DNA of 11,679 nt from Pseudomonadota bacterium (GCA_021850555.1 JAJZLX010000590.1:5368-17046); one strand, 5' to 3'; shown: positions 1 to 5,962, counted from the stretch's first letter. Translations and numbers: made by a program. Notes: a model not told the origin generated them from the letters alone.

Positions 1-2
1 TT

Positions 3-743
3 CGCATCGTGCAGGGCCTGCCATTCGAGGAGGTCGGCCATGCGATGCACATCAGCGCCCGGATGGCCAAGATCTATGTCGCCCGGACGCTGCGATCCCT
101 GAAGGACGGTCTCGACGGCACCCCGGTACGGGCGGAACCGACACGCCGACCCAGACCGCGATCTATCGTCTGCGTCCAGTCCTCCTCCGACCCGACGCAG
201 AGCGCCCCTCGCCTCGACGCACCGGGCCCGATCACTCCGCCGGCGCCTGAATGGGTTCAGTCGCGGCTGGCCGGGCGTCAGACCCGCGCAATTACCGCGA
301 TCCGGCCGTGCGCGGCACCGGCTCCGATCCGGCCCCCAACTCCCCAGACATGCGGAGGTCTCACCATGCACCACTCCAATGCCACTGCGATACTCAATGC
401 CTTGATCGAAGGACGCGAGCCTCACTCGCTCGAGCCCCTCCCGGCCGGATCCGTCGTGCACCGCGCGGACGTGCTGCGCGCGCTCCTCGCCGGGGTCGCC
501 GCCCTCGAGCAGGTCGAGCTGCGCACCAAGCGGCGCGCCGCCCTGCCCGATAACACCGGGCGCACCTGGACGGCGGAGGAGAACAGCCGCCTGGTCGCGG
601 CATTCAAGGCGGGCGAGTCGGCGCAGGCGATCGCCGAACGTCACAGTCGCACGCTGCGGGCGATCGAGGCGCGGCTGCAGCGCATGGGATTACTCAACCC
701 CGAGGATCGGGTAACGCGAGGGGGATTCGGGTCGGAGCCCTGA
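3..743 (+). CDS. 5'-truncated ORF with sigma-70 region 4-like helix-turn-helix
   Basis: The frame is open from the left window edge, so the 5' end is missing. The first ~35 residues (beginning RIVQGLPFEEVGHAM and ending near YVARTLRSLKD) resemble region 4.2 of ECF/FecI-type sigma factors, the helix-turn-helix that contacts the -35 element. After residue ~40 the sequence turns into a Pro/Arg/Ala-rich linker without recognisable structure. No stop occurs in this frame until 741-743, so the ORF reads straight into the helix-turn-helix gene that has its own ribosome binding site at 354-358. Possible explanations are a sigma gene that lost its stop, a frameshifted remnant, or a true long protein. 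The sigma resemblance is moderate; the extent of the gene is uncertain. Confidence 0.4.
   Translation, partial: RIVQGLPFEEVGHAMHISARMAKIYVARTLRSLKDGLDGTPVRAEPTRRPRPRSIVCVQSSSDPTQSAPRLDAPGPITPPAPEWVQSRLAGRQTRAITAIRPCAAPAPIRPPTPQTCGGLTMHHSNATAILNALIEGREPHSLEPLPAGSVVHRADVLRALLAGVAALEQVELRTKRRAALPDNTGRTWTAEENSRLVAAFKAGESAQAIAERHSRTLRAIEARLQRMGLLNPEDRVTRGGFGSEP
354..358 (+). promoter_or_regulatory. Ribosome binding site deciding the start at 366
   Basis: A consensus GGAGG lies 7 nt before the ATG at 366. It is the main reason to treat 366-743 as a gene in its own right although the same frame is open from the window edge. Confidence 0.7.
366..743 (+). CDS. Small helix-turn-helix (Myb/SANT-like) protein of mobile elements
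   Basis: A 125-aa protein with ATG start and a strong GGAGG site. Residues ~5-50 form an N-terminal segment (ATAILNALIEG ... AGSVVHRADVLRALLAGV) that I recall from small hypothetical proteins in proteobacterial genomes. Residues ~66-110 are a helix-turn-helix of the type found in phage and plasmid proteins: W68-T-A-E-E opens helix 1, then F80-K-A-G, IAERH (89-93), R95-T-L-R-A-I-E-A-R-L and M-G-L. This pattern usually marks DNA binding, so a regulatory role is inferred; no target is known. The C-terminal 15 residues are Gly/Arg-rich and probably disordered. It lies ~200 bp upstream of the AbiE pair on the same strand but is separated from it by that pair's own promoter. It is in frame with the sigma-like ORF upstream. 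Confidence 0.75.
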   Translation: MHHSNATAILNALIEGREPHSLEPLPAGSVVHRADVLRALLAGVAALEQVELRTKRRAALPDNTGRTWTAEENSRLVAAFKAGESAQAIAERHSRTLRAIEARLQRMGLLNPEDRVTRGGFGSEP

Positions 744-902
744 TCTCGAGCGCACGGTCGCGAGCACATCAGACGCTTCGCCCGATGCACCCGACAGGAG
801 CAGTGAGCGCCAGCGCAAATCCGGAGCGGAACGACGCGCCCGGCGCGCCTCACAGCGGCCCGAAACGCGCGGCAGGCGAATGCCGGAGGAATCTGCAATC
901 CA

Positions 903-932
903 TTGATTCAAAATTGCTTTCCTGATTACAAT
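903..932 (+). promoter_or_regulatory. Predicted sigma-70 promoter of the abiE operon
   Basis: A -35 box TTGATT (903-908) and a -10 box TACAAT (927-932) are separated by 18 bp, in a locally AT-rich patch within GC-rich surroundings. Transcription would start near 939, about 10 nt before the chosen antitoxin ATG at 949. No Shine-Dalgarno sequence precedes that ATG. Confidence 0.6.
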
Positions 933-942
933 GTCGTATTGT
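928..942. promoter_or_regulatory. Candidate AbiEi operator palindrome on the -10 box
   Basis: ACAAT (928-932) and ATTGT (938-942) form a perfect inverted repeat with a 5-nt spacer. It covers the -10 box and the predicted transcription start. AbiEi-type antitoxins autorepress by binding inverted repeats in their promoter through the N-terminal winged helix, so this is the obvious operator candidate. The function is inferred. Confidence 0.5.
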
Positions 943-948
943 GACTTC

Positions 949-1365
949 ATGAAGGAGACCCTCGAAGCCCGCATCGCCAAGCGCATCGACCGCAAGCGCG
1001 GCGATGTGTTCCTGCGCGCGGACTTCGCCGATCTCGGCGGCTATGACCAGGTGGGGCGCGTGCTGCGCCGGCTCGTGCGAGCGGGCAAGCTCCTCAAGGT
1101 GGGCTTTGGGCTCTACACCCGGGCCGTCCCCGCTCCGATCGGCGCGCGCCCCATCCCCCCGAAGGGACTCACCACGCTCCGGGAGGCGCTCGAGCGCCTC
1201 GGCATCCGCACCTACCCTTCTCGCGCGCTCGAGGACTACAACGCCGGGCGCACGACCCAGGTGCCCACGGGCCGCGTGGTCGCGGTGCGCCGGCGCGTGC
1301 GGCGCAAGATCGGCTACAACGGCATCTCGCTCAGCTTCGAACGTGCTCGACCCGCAGCGCGTTGA
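949..1365 (+). CDS. abiEi: AbiEi-like antitoxin (DUF6088-type winged-helix protein)
   Basis: A 138-aa basic protein. Residues ~1-60 form a winged helix-turn-helix: MKETLEARIAKRI, then RADFADLGGYDQVGRVLRRLVRAGKL with the wing GFGLYTRA. The C-terminal half (TTLREALERLGIRTYPS, then an Arg-rich stretch RRRVRRKIGYNG) matches the family that accompanies AbiEii nucleotidyltransferase toxins. It should neutralise the downstream toxin and repress the operon by binding the palindrome at 928-942. The ATG at 949 is chosen because the alternative in-frame ATG at 931 lies inside the -10 box; neither has a Shine-Dalgarno site, suggesting a near-leaderless mRNA. It overlaps the toxin gene by 23 nt. In AbiE systems the pair acts in abortive phage resistance and element maintenance. 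Family call firm, start less so. Confidence 0.92.
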   Translation: MKETLEARIAKRIDRKRGDVFLRADFADLGGYDQVGRVLRRLVRAGKLLKVGFGLYTRAVPAPIGARPIPPKGLTTLREALERLGIRTYPSRALEDYNAGRTTQVPTGRVVAVRRRVRRKIGYNGISLSFERARPAAR

Positions 1366-2254
1366 GCAGCTCGCCGCCGAGCTCGGTACCGCTCCCGGCC
1401 TCATCGAGAAGGAATGGCATGTCGTGCGGGCGATCGGCGTCATCGCCGCGCTCGATCACGAGGGTGCCCGCCCGGTCTTCTCCGGCGGCACCTCGCTCTC
1501 GGTCGGCTGGGGCCTGATCCAAAGATTTTCAGAGGACGCGGACTTCAAGATCGCGATGCCCGATGCCGCGAATCCCTCGCAGGCCCGTGCCCAACGTCAT
1601 CGATGTCGCGAGCGCGTGCTCGCAGCGCTTGCCGCGGCCGACTTCCGCCCCCTGGGGGCGCTGCGCCAGGCGAGCCGGTTCTTCTCCGCCGATTTCAGCT
1701 ACCCGAACACGTTCGAACCGGCGAGCACGCTGCGACCGCATCTGCAGATCGAGATGACGTTCGAGGCGCCAAAGCTCCCGCCCGTGCCGCGCCCGATCCG
1801 CTCGCTGATCGCAAGAGCCCAGGGAGCGGCTCCGGAGGTCCCCGCCTTCCCGTGCGTCGACCCGATCGAAACTGCGGCCGACAAGCTGAGCGCTCTCGCC
1901 TGGCGTGTCTGCTCGCGCGAGCGCGGCGCTCCCAACGATGACCCGACCGTGATCCGGCATCTCCATGACCTTGCCGCCCTGGAGTCGCACGTCGGCTCCG
2001 CGCCGCACTTCGCGCAGCTTCTGCGCGAGGCAGCCGATGCAGACACCGGCCGCGGCGCCGGGCGCGCACCCGTCGAGGTGAGTGCAAGATTCAGGAGGAT
2101 GCTCGAGCGCCTGGACACCGATCCACTCTGGGCCGGCGAATACGACCGGTTCGTGCAGAACGTCTCCTTCGCTGCGGCCGAGGAGATCATTCGGTTCAAC
2201 GATGCCGTGGAGGCCGCTCGGCGGCTCACGCTTGCCGCCGGAGTGATCCCGTGA
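1343..2254 (+). CDS. abiEii: AbiEii/AbiGii-family nucleotidyltransferase toxin
   Basis: A 303-aa protein starting at GTG 1343 inside the end of the antitoxin gene; the N-terminus (MLDPQRVEQLAAELG ... IEKEWHVVRAI) matches the usual start of this family. Visible nucleotidyltransferase motifs: GGTS at 48-51 followed by R61-F-S-E-D65-A-D67 (nucleotide- and metal-binding core), L-Q-I-E137-M-T-F (second strand carrying an acidic residue), E176-TAAD-K181-LSAL (conserved lysine helix), and R205-H-L-H-D209-L. Relatives such as mycobacterial MenT toxins add nucleotides to tRNA acceptor ends; AbiEii itself binds GTP and is bacteriostatic. The precise target here is unknown. All core residues are present, so the toxin looks intact. 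Expression is probably coupled to antitoxin translation through the 23-nt overlap. Confidence 0.94.
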   Translation: MLDPQRVEQLAAELGTAPGLIEKEWHVVRAIGVIAALDHEGARPVFSGGTSLSVGWGLIQRFSEDADFKIAMPDAANPSQARAQRHRCRERVLAALAAADFRPLGALRQASRFFSADFSYPNTFEPASTLRPHLQIEMTFEAPKLPPVPRPIRSLIARAQGAAPEVPAFPCVDPIETAADKLSALAWRVCSRERGAPNDDPTVIRHLHDLAALESHVGSAPHFAQLLREAADADTGRGAGRAPVEVSARFRRMLERLDTDPLWAGEYDRFVQNVSFAAAEEIIRFNDAVEAARRLTLAAGVIP

Positions 2255-2304
2255 TCGCCACTGTCCGAGGATGCTACCGACGAACCAACACCCAATCAGT
2301 CTCC

Positions 2305-2343
2305 CAATAGAAAGCCCGACCCCGGTAACCACCGGAGCCGGGC
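2305..2343 (-). terminator. Rho-independent terminator of radC, between convergent genes
   Basis: A long hairpin at 2314-2343: outer stem GCCCG/CGGGC, a 3x3 internal loop, inner stem CCGGT/ACCGG, loop of 4 nt. On the minus strand it lies 11 nt past the radC stop and is followed by TTTCTATT, a good U-rich tail. On the plus strand the same hairpin follows the toxin gene by ~60 nt but lacks a T run, so termination there would be weaker. Confidence 0.65.
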
Positions 2344-2354
2344 CAACATGTCCC

Positions 2355-2855
2355 TCAAAGCCACCCTCGCTCGGACATCGACACGAACGTCATCCCGGCA
2401 ACGACGAGATGATCGAGCACCCGCACATCGATCAGGGCCAGCGCTTCCTTCAATCGACGTGTGATGCACTCATCCGCCGCCGACGGCTCGGCTTCGCCCG
2501 AGGGATGATTGTGCGCAAAAATGACCGCGGCCGCATTTTGCCTCAGCACCTCCTTCACCACCTCGCGCGGAAATACCGCAGCGCTATCGATCGTGCCGCG
2601 GAACATCTCCCGAGCGGCGAGCAGGCGATGATGCGTATCGAGCAGTAGCACGCAGAACACCTCGTGATCGAGCCTCGCGAAGGTGATCCGCAGGTACTCC
2701 CGAACCAGCTGCGGCGAGTTGAGCGACGCGCCCCGCCGGAAGCGCTTCGCGATCGCCTGGTGAGCTGCCATCAGCGTCTCCTCAGGTGTCGCCTCGCGGA
2801 AGAGGTCGGATTCACGCACATACAACGTTCGCACCAAATCGTTACCGTGAGCCAT
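2355..2855 (-). CDS. radC: Short RadC-type JAB/MPN-domain protein of mobile elements
   Basis: A 166-aa protein with the JAMM metalloprotease-like signature: E65 ([10 protein letters not shown]), H115-N-H117-P-S-G, S125 and D128, the zinc-binding set of the MPN+ fold. It lacks most of the N-terminal helix-hairpin-helix domain of chromosomal RadC proteins (usually ~220 aa), as do the short copies carried by integrative conjugative elements and genomic islands. Despite the name, a DNA-repair role is not established for RadC, and the biochemical activity is unknown. The start ATG at 2855 has a GAGGA site 8-9 nt upstream on the minus strand. It is transcribed alone, toward the toxin gene. The ~200 bp upstream are densely structured (see 2880-3057), suggesting RNA-level or single-strand control. 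Confidence 0.96.
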   Translation of the reverse strand: MAHGNDLVRTLYVRESDLFREATPEETLMAAHQAIAKRFRRGASLNSPQLVREYLRITFARLDHEVFCVLLLDTHHRLLAAREMFRGTIDSAAVFPREVVKEVLRQNAAAVIFAHNHPSGEAEPSAADECITRRLKEALALIDVRVLDHLVVAGMTFVSMSERGWL

Positions 2856-2879
2856 GGCCGTGTCCTCGGTGATTCTGGG

Positions 2880-3057
2880 GCGGGATTGCCCGCGAACCGC
2901 CGATCACGGCGCGCACAGCCGTCCAGTGGGACGCCAGGGTCGTGGAATAAATGGAGGGGACCCGCGTCCTCGCGGGGCGGAGGCCGTTTATGCCGCGAAA
3001 GCCCACCGCGGCACCCTTGACGGCGCGCACGCCGTGATACGCTGAAGCGAATTCAGC
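2880..3057 (-). ncRNA. Hairpin-rich leader upstream of radC, candidate radC-type RNA motif
   Basis: This stretch holds at least five perfect short hairpins: 2880-2893 (GCGGG/CCCGC, 4-nt loop), 2906-2922 (ACGGC/GCCGT, 7-nt loop), 2961-2976 (CCCGCG/CGCGGG, 4-nt loop), 2991-3013 (TGCCGCG/CGCGGCA, 9-nt loop) and 3041-3057 (GCTGAA/TTCAGC, 5-nt loop), plus 3020-3035 with the same ACGGC/GCCGT arms as the second. It lies directly upstream of a mobile-element radC on the same strand. A computationally defined 'radC RNA motif' is known upstream of radC and other DNA-mobility genes in proteobacteria; I infer this may be a member but cannot run a covariance search. The minus strand has a 62-codon reading frame across part of it (3030 to 2842), which overlaps the radC start and looks incidental. 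Confidence 0.5.
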
Positions 3058-3341
3058 AATCCCGCCCTTCTTTCTCTTTTTCCAGTTGCGGCGCCGGGGG
3101 ATTGCGGCTCGGAGTCGATATCGTCAGCGCGCACCGTCACCGCCGACTGGCTCTGTCTGACCGGTCGCCTTTAGCTGGCTTGGCGCGGCTCAGGTGCGAT
3201 CGTATCGACCCGCGTGTACTGGATTTTGGTCTCCGAGATCCATGAAGCGCGCTGTGAGCTGATTCCCGTCAGTACGGGCGATCGCGGACATGCGCCCAGC
3301 CAACGAGCAGACAACTGAGAACATCAACCGGATTCGAGGAT
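3058..3341. other. Intergenic stretch without a recognisable gene
   Basis: No coding frame with protein-like composition was found here on either strand. It begins with a nearly pure pyrimidine tract on the plus strand (3061-3083). It contains a small perfect hairpin CCCGT/ACGGG with a 4-nt loop (3265-3278), about 65 nt beyond the lysR stop, without a T run, so at best a weak lysR terminator. The rest shows no clear signal. Confidence 0.5.
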
Positions 3342-4226
3342 CTATCGCACCCGCGGCGCCCGAATATCGCGTAGTGCCTCGATGAACGCCTCAGCGGCAG
3401 GCGACGGACGCTGTTGGGGCGTTGTGGCGTAGCCCAGTTGACGATGGATTCGAGGGTATAGAGAAATCAATCGGACACCCGTCGGCGGCGAGGGAAAGGC
3501 GATCCTCGGGACGATAGAGACCCCAAGCCCCTCACGTACCATGCTCACGAGCGTGCCCAGATCCTGCAACTGAAAGCGGATATCCGGCGCAAGCCCTTCT
3601 CTGGCATAAGCGCCCAGTATCAGCCGCTCGGTGCTGTATCGCGAAAGAATAAAGGGCTCTCGGGCCAAATCATCCACGGAGAGCCGCCGGTGCCGCGCCA
3701 ACGCAGAGCGTGAGGAGACGATGGCGCACAGCTCGTCGCGCAAGAGCAGGGCAACGCTGGCGTCGCGCTGCGGCATCTCGAGAAGCGCGATATCTATCGT
3801 GCCGCTGCCCAGCCATTCAATGAGATGCTGCATACCCTGACTCGGCTCCTCCAGGAGCATCAGCTCGACGTCCGGATGTCTGCGGTTGAAGTGGGCCATA
3901 ACTTTTGGCAATAGGGCAACCATTGCACTGGGAATCGAGCCGATCCGAAGCCGTCCGGTGAGCGCGCCCGGCATTCCGTCTATCTCACTGCGGATCATGT
4001 CGAGGCTAGAGAGCGCCTGTCGCGCGTGCGCCATCACGCGTCCTCCGGTCTCCGTGAGTCGAGCCCCGTGCCGACCCCGCACGAACAAAGGGGCGCCCAG
4101 TTCCTTCTCGAGGTCAGCGATGGCGTGACTCAGCGACGACTGCGAAATCTCGAGCGATGCTGCAGCAGCTGTGAAGGAGCCCTTGTCGGCCACGGCGGTA
4201 AGCGCCTTGAGATGATGAATTTTCAT
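3342..4226 (-). CDS. LysR-family transcriptional regulator
   Basis: A 294-aa protein of standard LysR length. Residues 1-60 are the winged helix-turn-helix (FTAAAASLEISQSSLSHAIADLEKELGAPLFVR), followed by the linker helix; residues ~90-290 are the periplasmic-binding-protein-like effector domain (GRLRIGSIPSAM, DIALLEMP, GLGVSIVPRIAFP). The inducer cannot be read from sequence. It is divergent from the cyclase gene across 115 bp, the classic arrangement for a LysR protein controlling the adjacent operon and itself, so its effector is probably a substrate or product of that enzyme. No Shine-Dalgarno precedes the ATG at 4226, and a TACAAT -10 box (4238-4233 on the minus strand) would place the transcript start almost exactly at the ATG, so a leaderless mRNA is likely. 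GC content is visibly lower than in the conjugation block. Confidence 0.96.
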   Translation of the reverse strand: MKIHHLKALTAVADKGSFTAAAASLEISQSSLSHAIADLEKELGAPLFVRGRHGARLTETGGRVMAHARQALSSLDMIRSEIDGMPGALTGRLRIGSIPSAMVALLPKVMAHFNRRHPDVELMLLEEPSQGMQHLIEWLGSGTIDIALLEMPQRDASVALLLRDELCAIVSSRSALARHRRLSVDDLAREPFILSRYSTERLILGAYAREGLAPDIRFQLQDLGTLVSMVREGLGVSIVPRIAFPSPPTGVRLISLYPRIHRQLGYATTPQQRPSPAAEAFIEALRDIRAPRVR

Positions 4227-4235
4227 ATGGTCATT

Positions 4236-4255
4236 GTAGATCGTTTTTTATCTAC
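4236..4255. promoter_or_regulatory. Perfect inverted repeat, candidate LysR operator
   Basis: GTAGAT (4236-4241) and ATCTAC (4250-4255) are perfect 6-bp arms separated by CGTTTTTT. The repeat overlaps the presumed lysR -10 box and lies just upstream of the rightward promoter, fitting both autorepression and activation of the divergent gene. The spacing is not the classic T-N11-A LysR box, so the assignment is by position and symmetry. Confidence 0.5.
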
Positions 4256-4264
4256 TTCATGCAT

Positions 4265-4293
4265 TTGCTTCATGTAATGGACCTTCCTAGAAT
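4265..4293 (+). promoter_or_regulatory. Predicted sigma-70 promoter of the cyclase operon
   Basis: TTGCTT (4265-4270) and TAGAAT (4288-4293) are separated by an ideal 17 bp. Transcription would start near 4300, giving a ~42-nt leader before the ATG at 4342. A direct repeat CTTCATG occurs at 4255-4261 and 4268-4274, the second copy running over the end of the -35 box. Confidence 0.6.
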
Positions 4294-4341
4294 TTGTGTG
4301 CCGCAACGATCCATCCACTATTGCGAAAGCAGGTCAGTCCC

Positions 4342-5259
4342 ATGCCTAACGATACGATCGAGAAGAGAGTCCAATTCGATTTCGAGATCGCGTTCTCAAA
4401 TGGTGGAGACCTGCAGGGCCAAGACTTCCGTCTGGATATCGAGGGGGACGACATCGACGATCAGATGCTCGCGGAGAGGATCGTGCGGGAGTTGAGACTG
4501 CTGATGGTGGGAACCGTCCTCATCCGCAACAAGCGCATTATCGAGGAACCGCACAAGCGCGCGAATCGCTCAGTCTCGGTAATGGATTCTGAACCTGGCG
4601 TGCGCATGATCGATCTCAGTCACACCATAGAGGACGGAATGATCACCTATCGGGGGCTTCCGGCACCTCTGATCTGCGACTTCCTGAGCCGCGAGAATTC
4701 GAAGCGCTCGTATGCCGAGGGGACGTCATTTCATATTGGGAAAATCGAGATGGTCGCCAACACGGGCACGTATCTCGATAGTCCATTTCATCGGTTCGAG
4801 CACGGCAACGACCTCTCGGCGCTCGCGCTTTCGAGCACCGCGAACCTGGAAGGCGTGATCGTGCGCGTCGAAGGCAGCAGGCACAGAGCAATCGACCGGG
4901 AAATCTTCCTGCCGTATGACCTCAATGGCAAGGCGGTTCTTGTTCACACGGGGTGGGCACGGCACTGGCGGACGGATCGATACTTCGAGGCTCATCCCTT
5001 CCTCACCGCCTCCGCAGCCCAATATCTCAAAGATCAGGGTGTCCGGCTGGTGGGAATTGACTCGCTGAACATTGACGATACGTCCGACGGTACGCGCCCG
5101 GTGCATTCCACGCTGCTCGGCGCAGACATCCCGATCGTTGAGCATCTGTGCAATTTGGATCGGCTCCCCACCTCCGGAGTGATCTTCAACGCCGCACCTG
5201 TCAAGGTGAGGGGAATGGGAACCTTTCCGGTTCGCGCGTATGCCACGGTGCGGCGATGA
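4342..5259 (+). CDS. Cyclase / kynurenine formamidase-like hydrolase with N-terminal extension
   Basis: A 305-aa protein. Residues ~88-303 are a cyclase-family (arylformamidase/KynB-like, PF04199 type) domain: MIDLSHTIEDGM, NTGTYLDSPFH (140-150), VLVHTGW, GIDSLNIDD, H255-STLLGADIPIV-E267 and the end VKVRGMGTFPVRA. H255 and E267 match the distal metal ligands of KynB, and D146 is kept, but the usual HTGTHxD becomes NTGTYLD, so two metal-binding histidines are Asn140 and Tyr144. Residues ~8-73 (VQFDFEIAFSNGGDLQG ... VLIRNKRIIEEPHKR) form a separate domain that I recall as an independent small protein beside similar cyclases; here it is fused. Start at ATG 4342 because the upstream TTG at 4294 overlaps the -10 box. 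Likely role: hydrolysis of an amide or cyclic ester; substrate unknown. LysR regulation is inferred. Confidence 0.9.
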   Translation: MPNDTIEKRVQFDFEIAFSNGGDLQGQDFRLDIEGDDIDDQMLAERIVRELRLLMVGTVLIRNKRIIEEPHKRANRSVSVMDSEPGVRMIDLSHTIEDGMITYRGLPAPLICDFLSRENSKRSYAEGTSFHIGKIEMVANTGTYLDSPFHRFEHGNDLSALALSSTANLEGVIVRVEGSRHRAIDREIFLPYDLNGKAVLVHTGWARHWRTDRYFEAHPFLTASAAQYLKDQGVRLVGIDSLNIDDTSDGTRPVHSTLLGADIPIVEHLCNLDRLPTSGVIFNAAPVKVRGMGTFPVRAYATVRR

Positions 5260-5546
5260 TGAGCACTGTGTGCATAGCAGTGGATGTGGCAGGTTGGCTG
5301 GGCGCCGGGATGTTGCTCTTCGCGTATGGGCTCATCTCTTACGGGTTTACCGGTAGTTCCGGCATGATTTACCAATCACTCAATCTTGCGGGCAGCGTTC
5401 TTCTTATCATTAATACCGCCTGGCACGGCGCATGGCCCTCTTCAGCTCTCAACATCGTTTGGGCCGTCATCGCGATGGGTGTCATGATTCGCGCGCGATG
5501 GGCGGGGTCTCGCAGTCCGGTATCGGACTCAGACGGCGGATTCTAA
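5256..5546 (+). CDS. CBU_0592-type small integral membrane protein
   Basis: A 96-aa protein with three predicted membrane helices: ~7-28 (DVAGWLGAGMLLFAYGLIS), ~38-56 (SLNLAGSVLLIINTAWHG) and ~62-78 (SSALNIVWAVIAMGVMI), then a short polar tail. The pattern of a first helix with GWLGA, then NLAGS and a W-H-G-A-x-P-S-x-A-L-N-x-V-W turn fits the CBU_0592 family of unknown function. Its ATG overlaps the cyclase stop as ATGA, so the two should be translationally coupled, which argues for a shared role such as transport or membrane association of the cyclase substrate. That link is inference only; the family is also found without such neighbours. Confidence 0.85.
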   Translation: MMSTVCIAVDVAGWLGAGMLLFAYGLISYGFTGSSGMIYQSLNLAGSVLLIINTAWHGAWPSSALNIVWAVIAMGVMIRARWAGSRSPVSDSDGGF

Positions 5547-5684
5547 GGTACGCGGCCATCGGCATCCTGATACTCCCGTGGCGAGCACTTTCGAAGGTCG
5601 CGCGCGGGGTCGCACCCGTGCTCATCGACTGGCGGGCCTGAACGGCATGGGTGATGGGCGATCGAGCGTCGGCCGTCCGCTTGC

Positions 5685-5699
5685 TAGAGCACGGCTCTA
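5685..5699. repeat. Perfect short hairpin between convergent operons
   Basis: TAGAGC and GCTCTA form a perfect 6-bp stem with a 3-nt loop, midway between the ends of the rightward cargo operon (5546) and the leftward conjugation operon (5768). No T run follows on either strand, so it is only a possible bidirectional transcription barrier. The remainder of 5547-5767 shows no convincing gene. Confidence 0.3.
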
Positions 5700-5767
5700 A
5701 ATCGCGATGGTGCGCGGGGTGCCACACCAGCCCGACTTCAGTAGTGCTCAACCACCGCAGCAGGCCG

Positions 5768-5962
5768 TCACGTGTCCTCTTCCAGACTGAGCGTGATTCG
5801 CAAGTGCGTATCGAGTGCAGCAGCAAGGACGAGCGCATCGTTGAGTGCATCAACAGGATCGCGCTCGAGCGCTGAGGTGAGCGCCGATCTGATCCAGGAT
5901 GAGGCGGCATTGTCAGCCAGAATGGTCTCTGCGGTCGGTACCGCACTCGTGACCGCACTCAC
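5768..5962 (-). CDS. Small hypothetical protein coupled to the conjugation operon
   Basis: A 64-aa, mildly acidic, probably all-helical protein. The core (SSWIRSALTSALERDPVDALNDALVLAAALDTHL, residues 21-54) has the composition of a real helical domain, and the terminus ends EEDT. It starts with GTG whose last two bases join the stop of the upstream gene (GTGA overlap), the same type of coupling seen for other genes in the window. That placement at the end of the conjugation operon is the best evidence that it is expressed. No function is recognised; similar short proteins with a DPVDALNDA-like core seem familiar from conjugative elements, but I cannot name a family. Confidence 0.68.
   Translation of the reverse strand: MSAVTSAVPTAETILADNAASSWIRSALTSALERDPVDALNDALVLAAALDTHLRITLSLEEDT

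Noticed and set aside
850..1443. Minus-strand frame of 197 codons opposite the antitoxin
   Set aside because: It is antisense to a clear AbiEi gene and is His/Ala/Arg-rich without domain features.
2842..3030. 62-codon minus-strand reading frame across the hairpin region upstream of radC
   Set aside because: It overlaps the radC start, has no ribosome binding site that I can see, and is better explained by the conserved structured DNA or RNA it covers.
3265..3278. Small hairpin downstream of lysR as a terminator
   Set aside because: Only a 5-bp stem and no T run on the minus strand, so it cannot be called a terminator.
5482..5958. Minus-strand frame of 158 codons after the 64-aa gene
   Set aside because: It overlaps the 64-aa gene in another frame and the CBU_0592 gene on the opposite strand, and shows no protein-like pattern.
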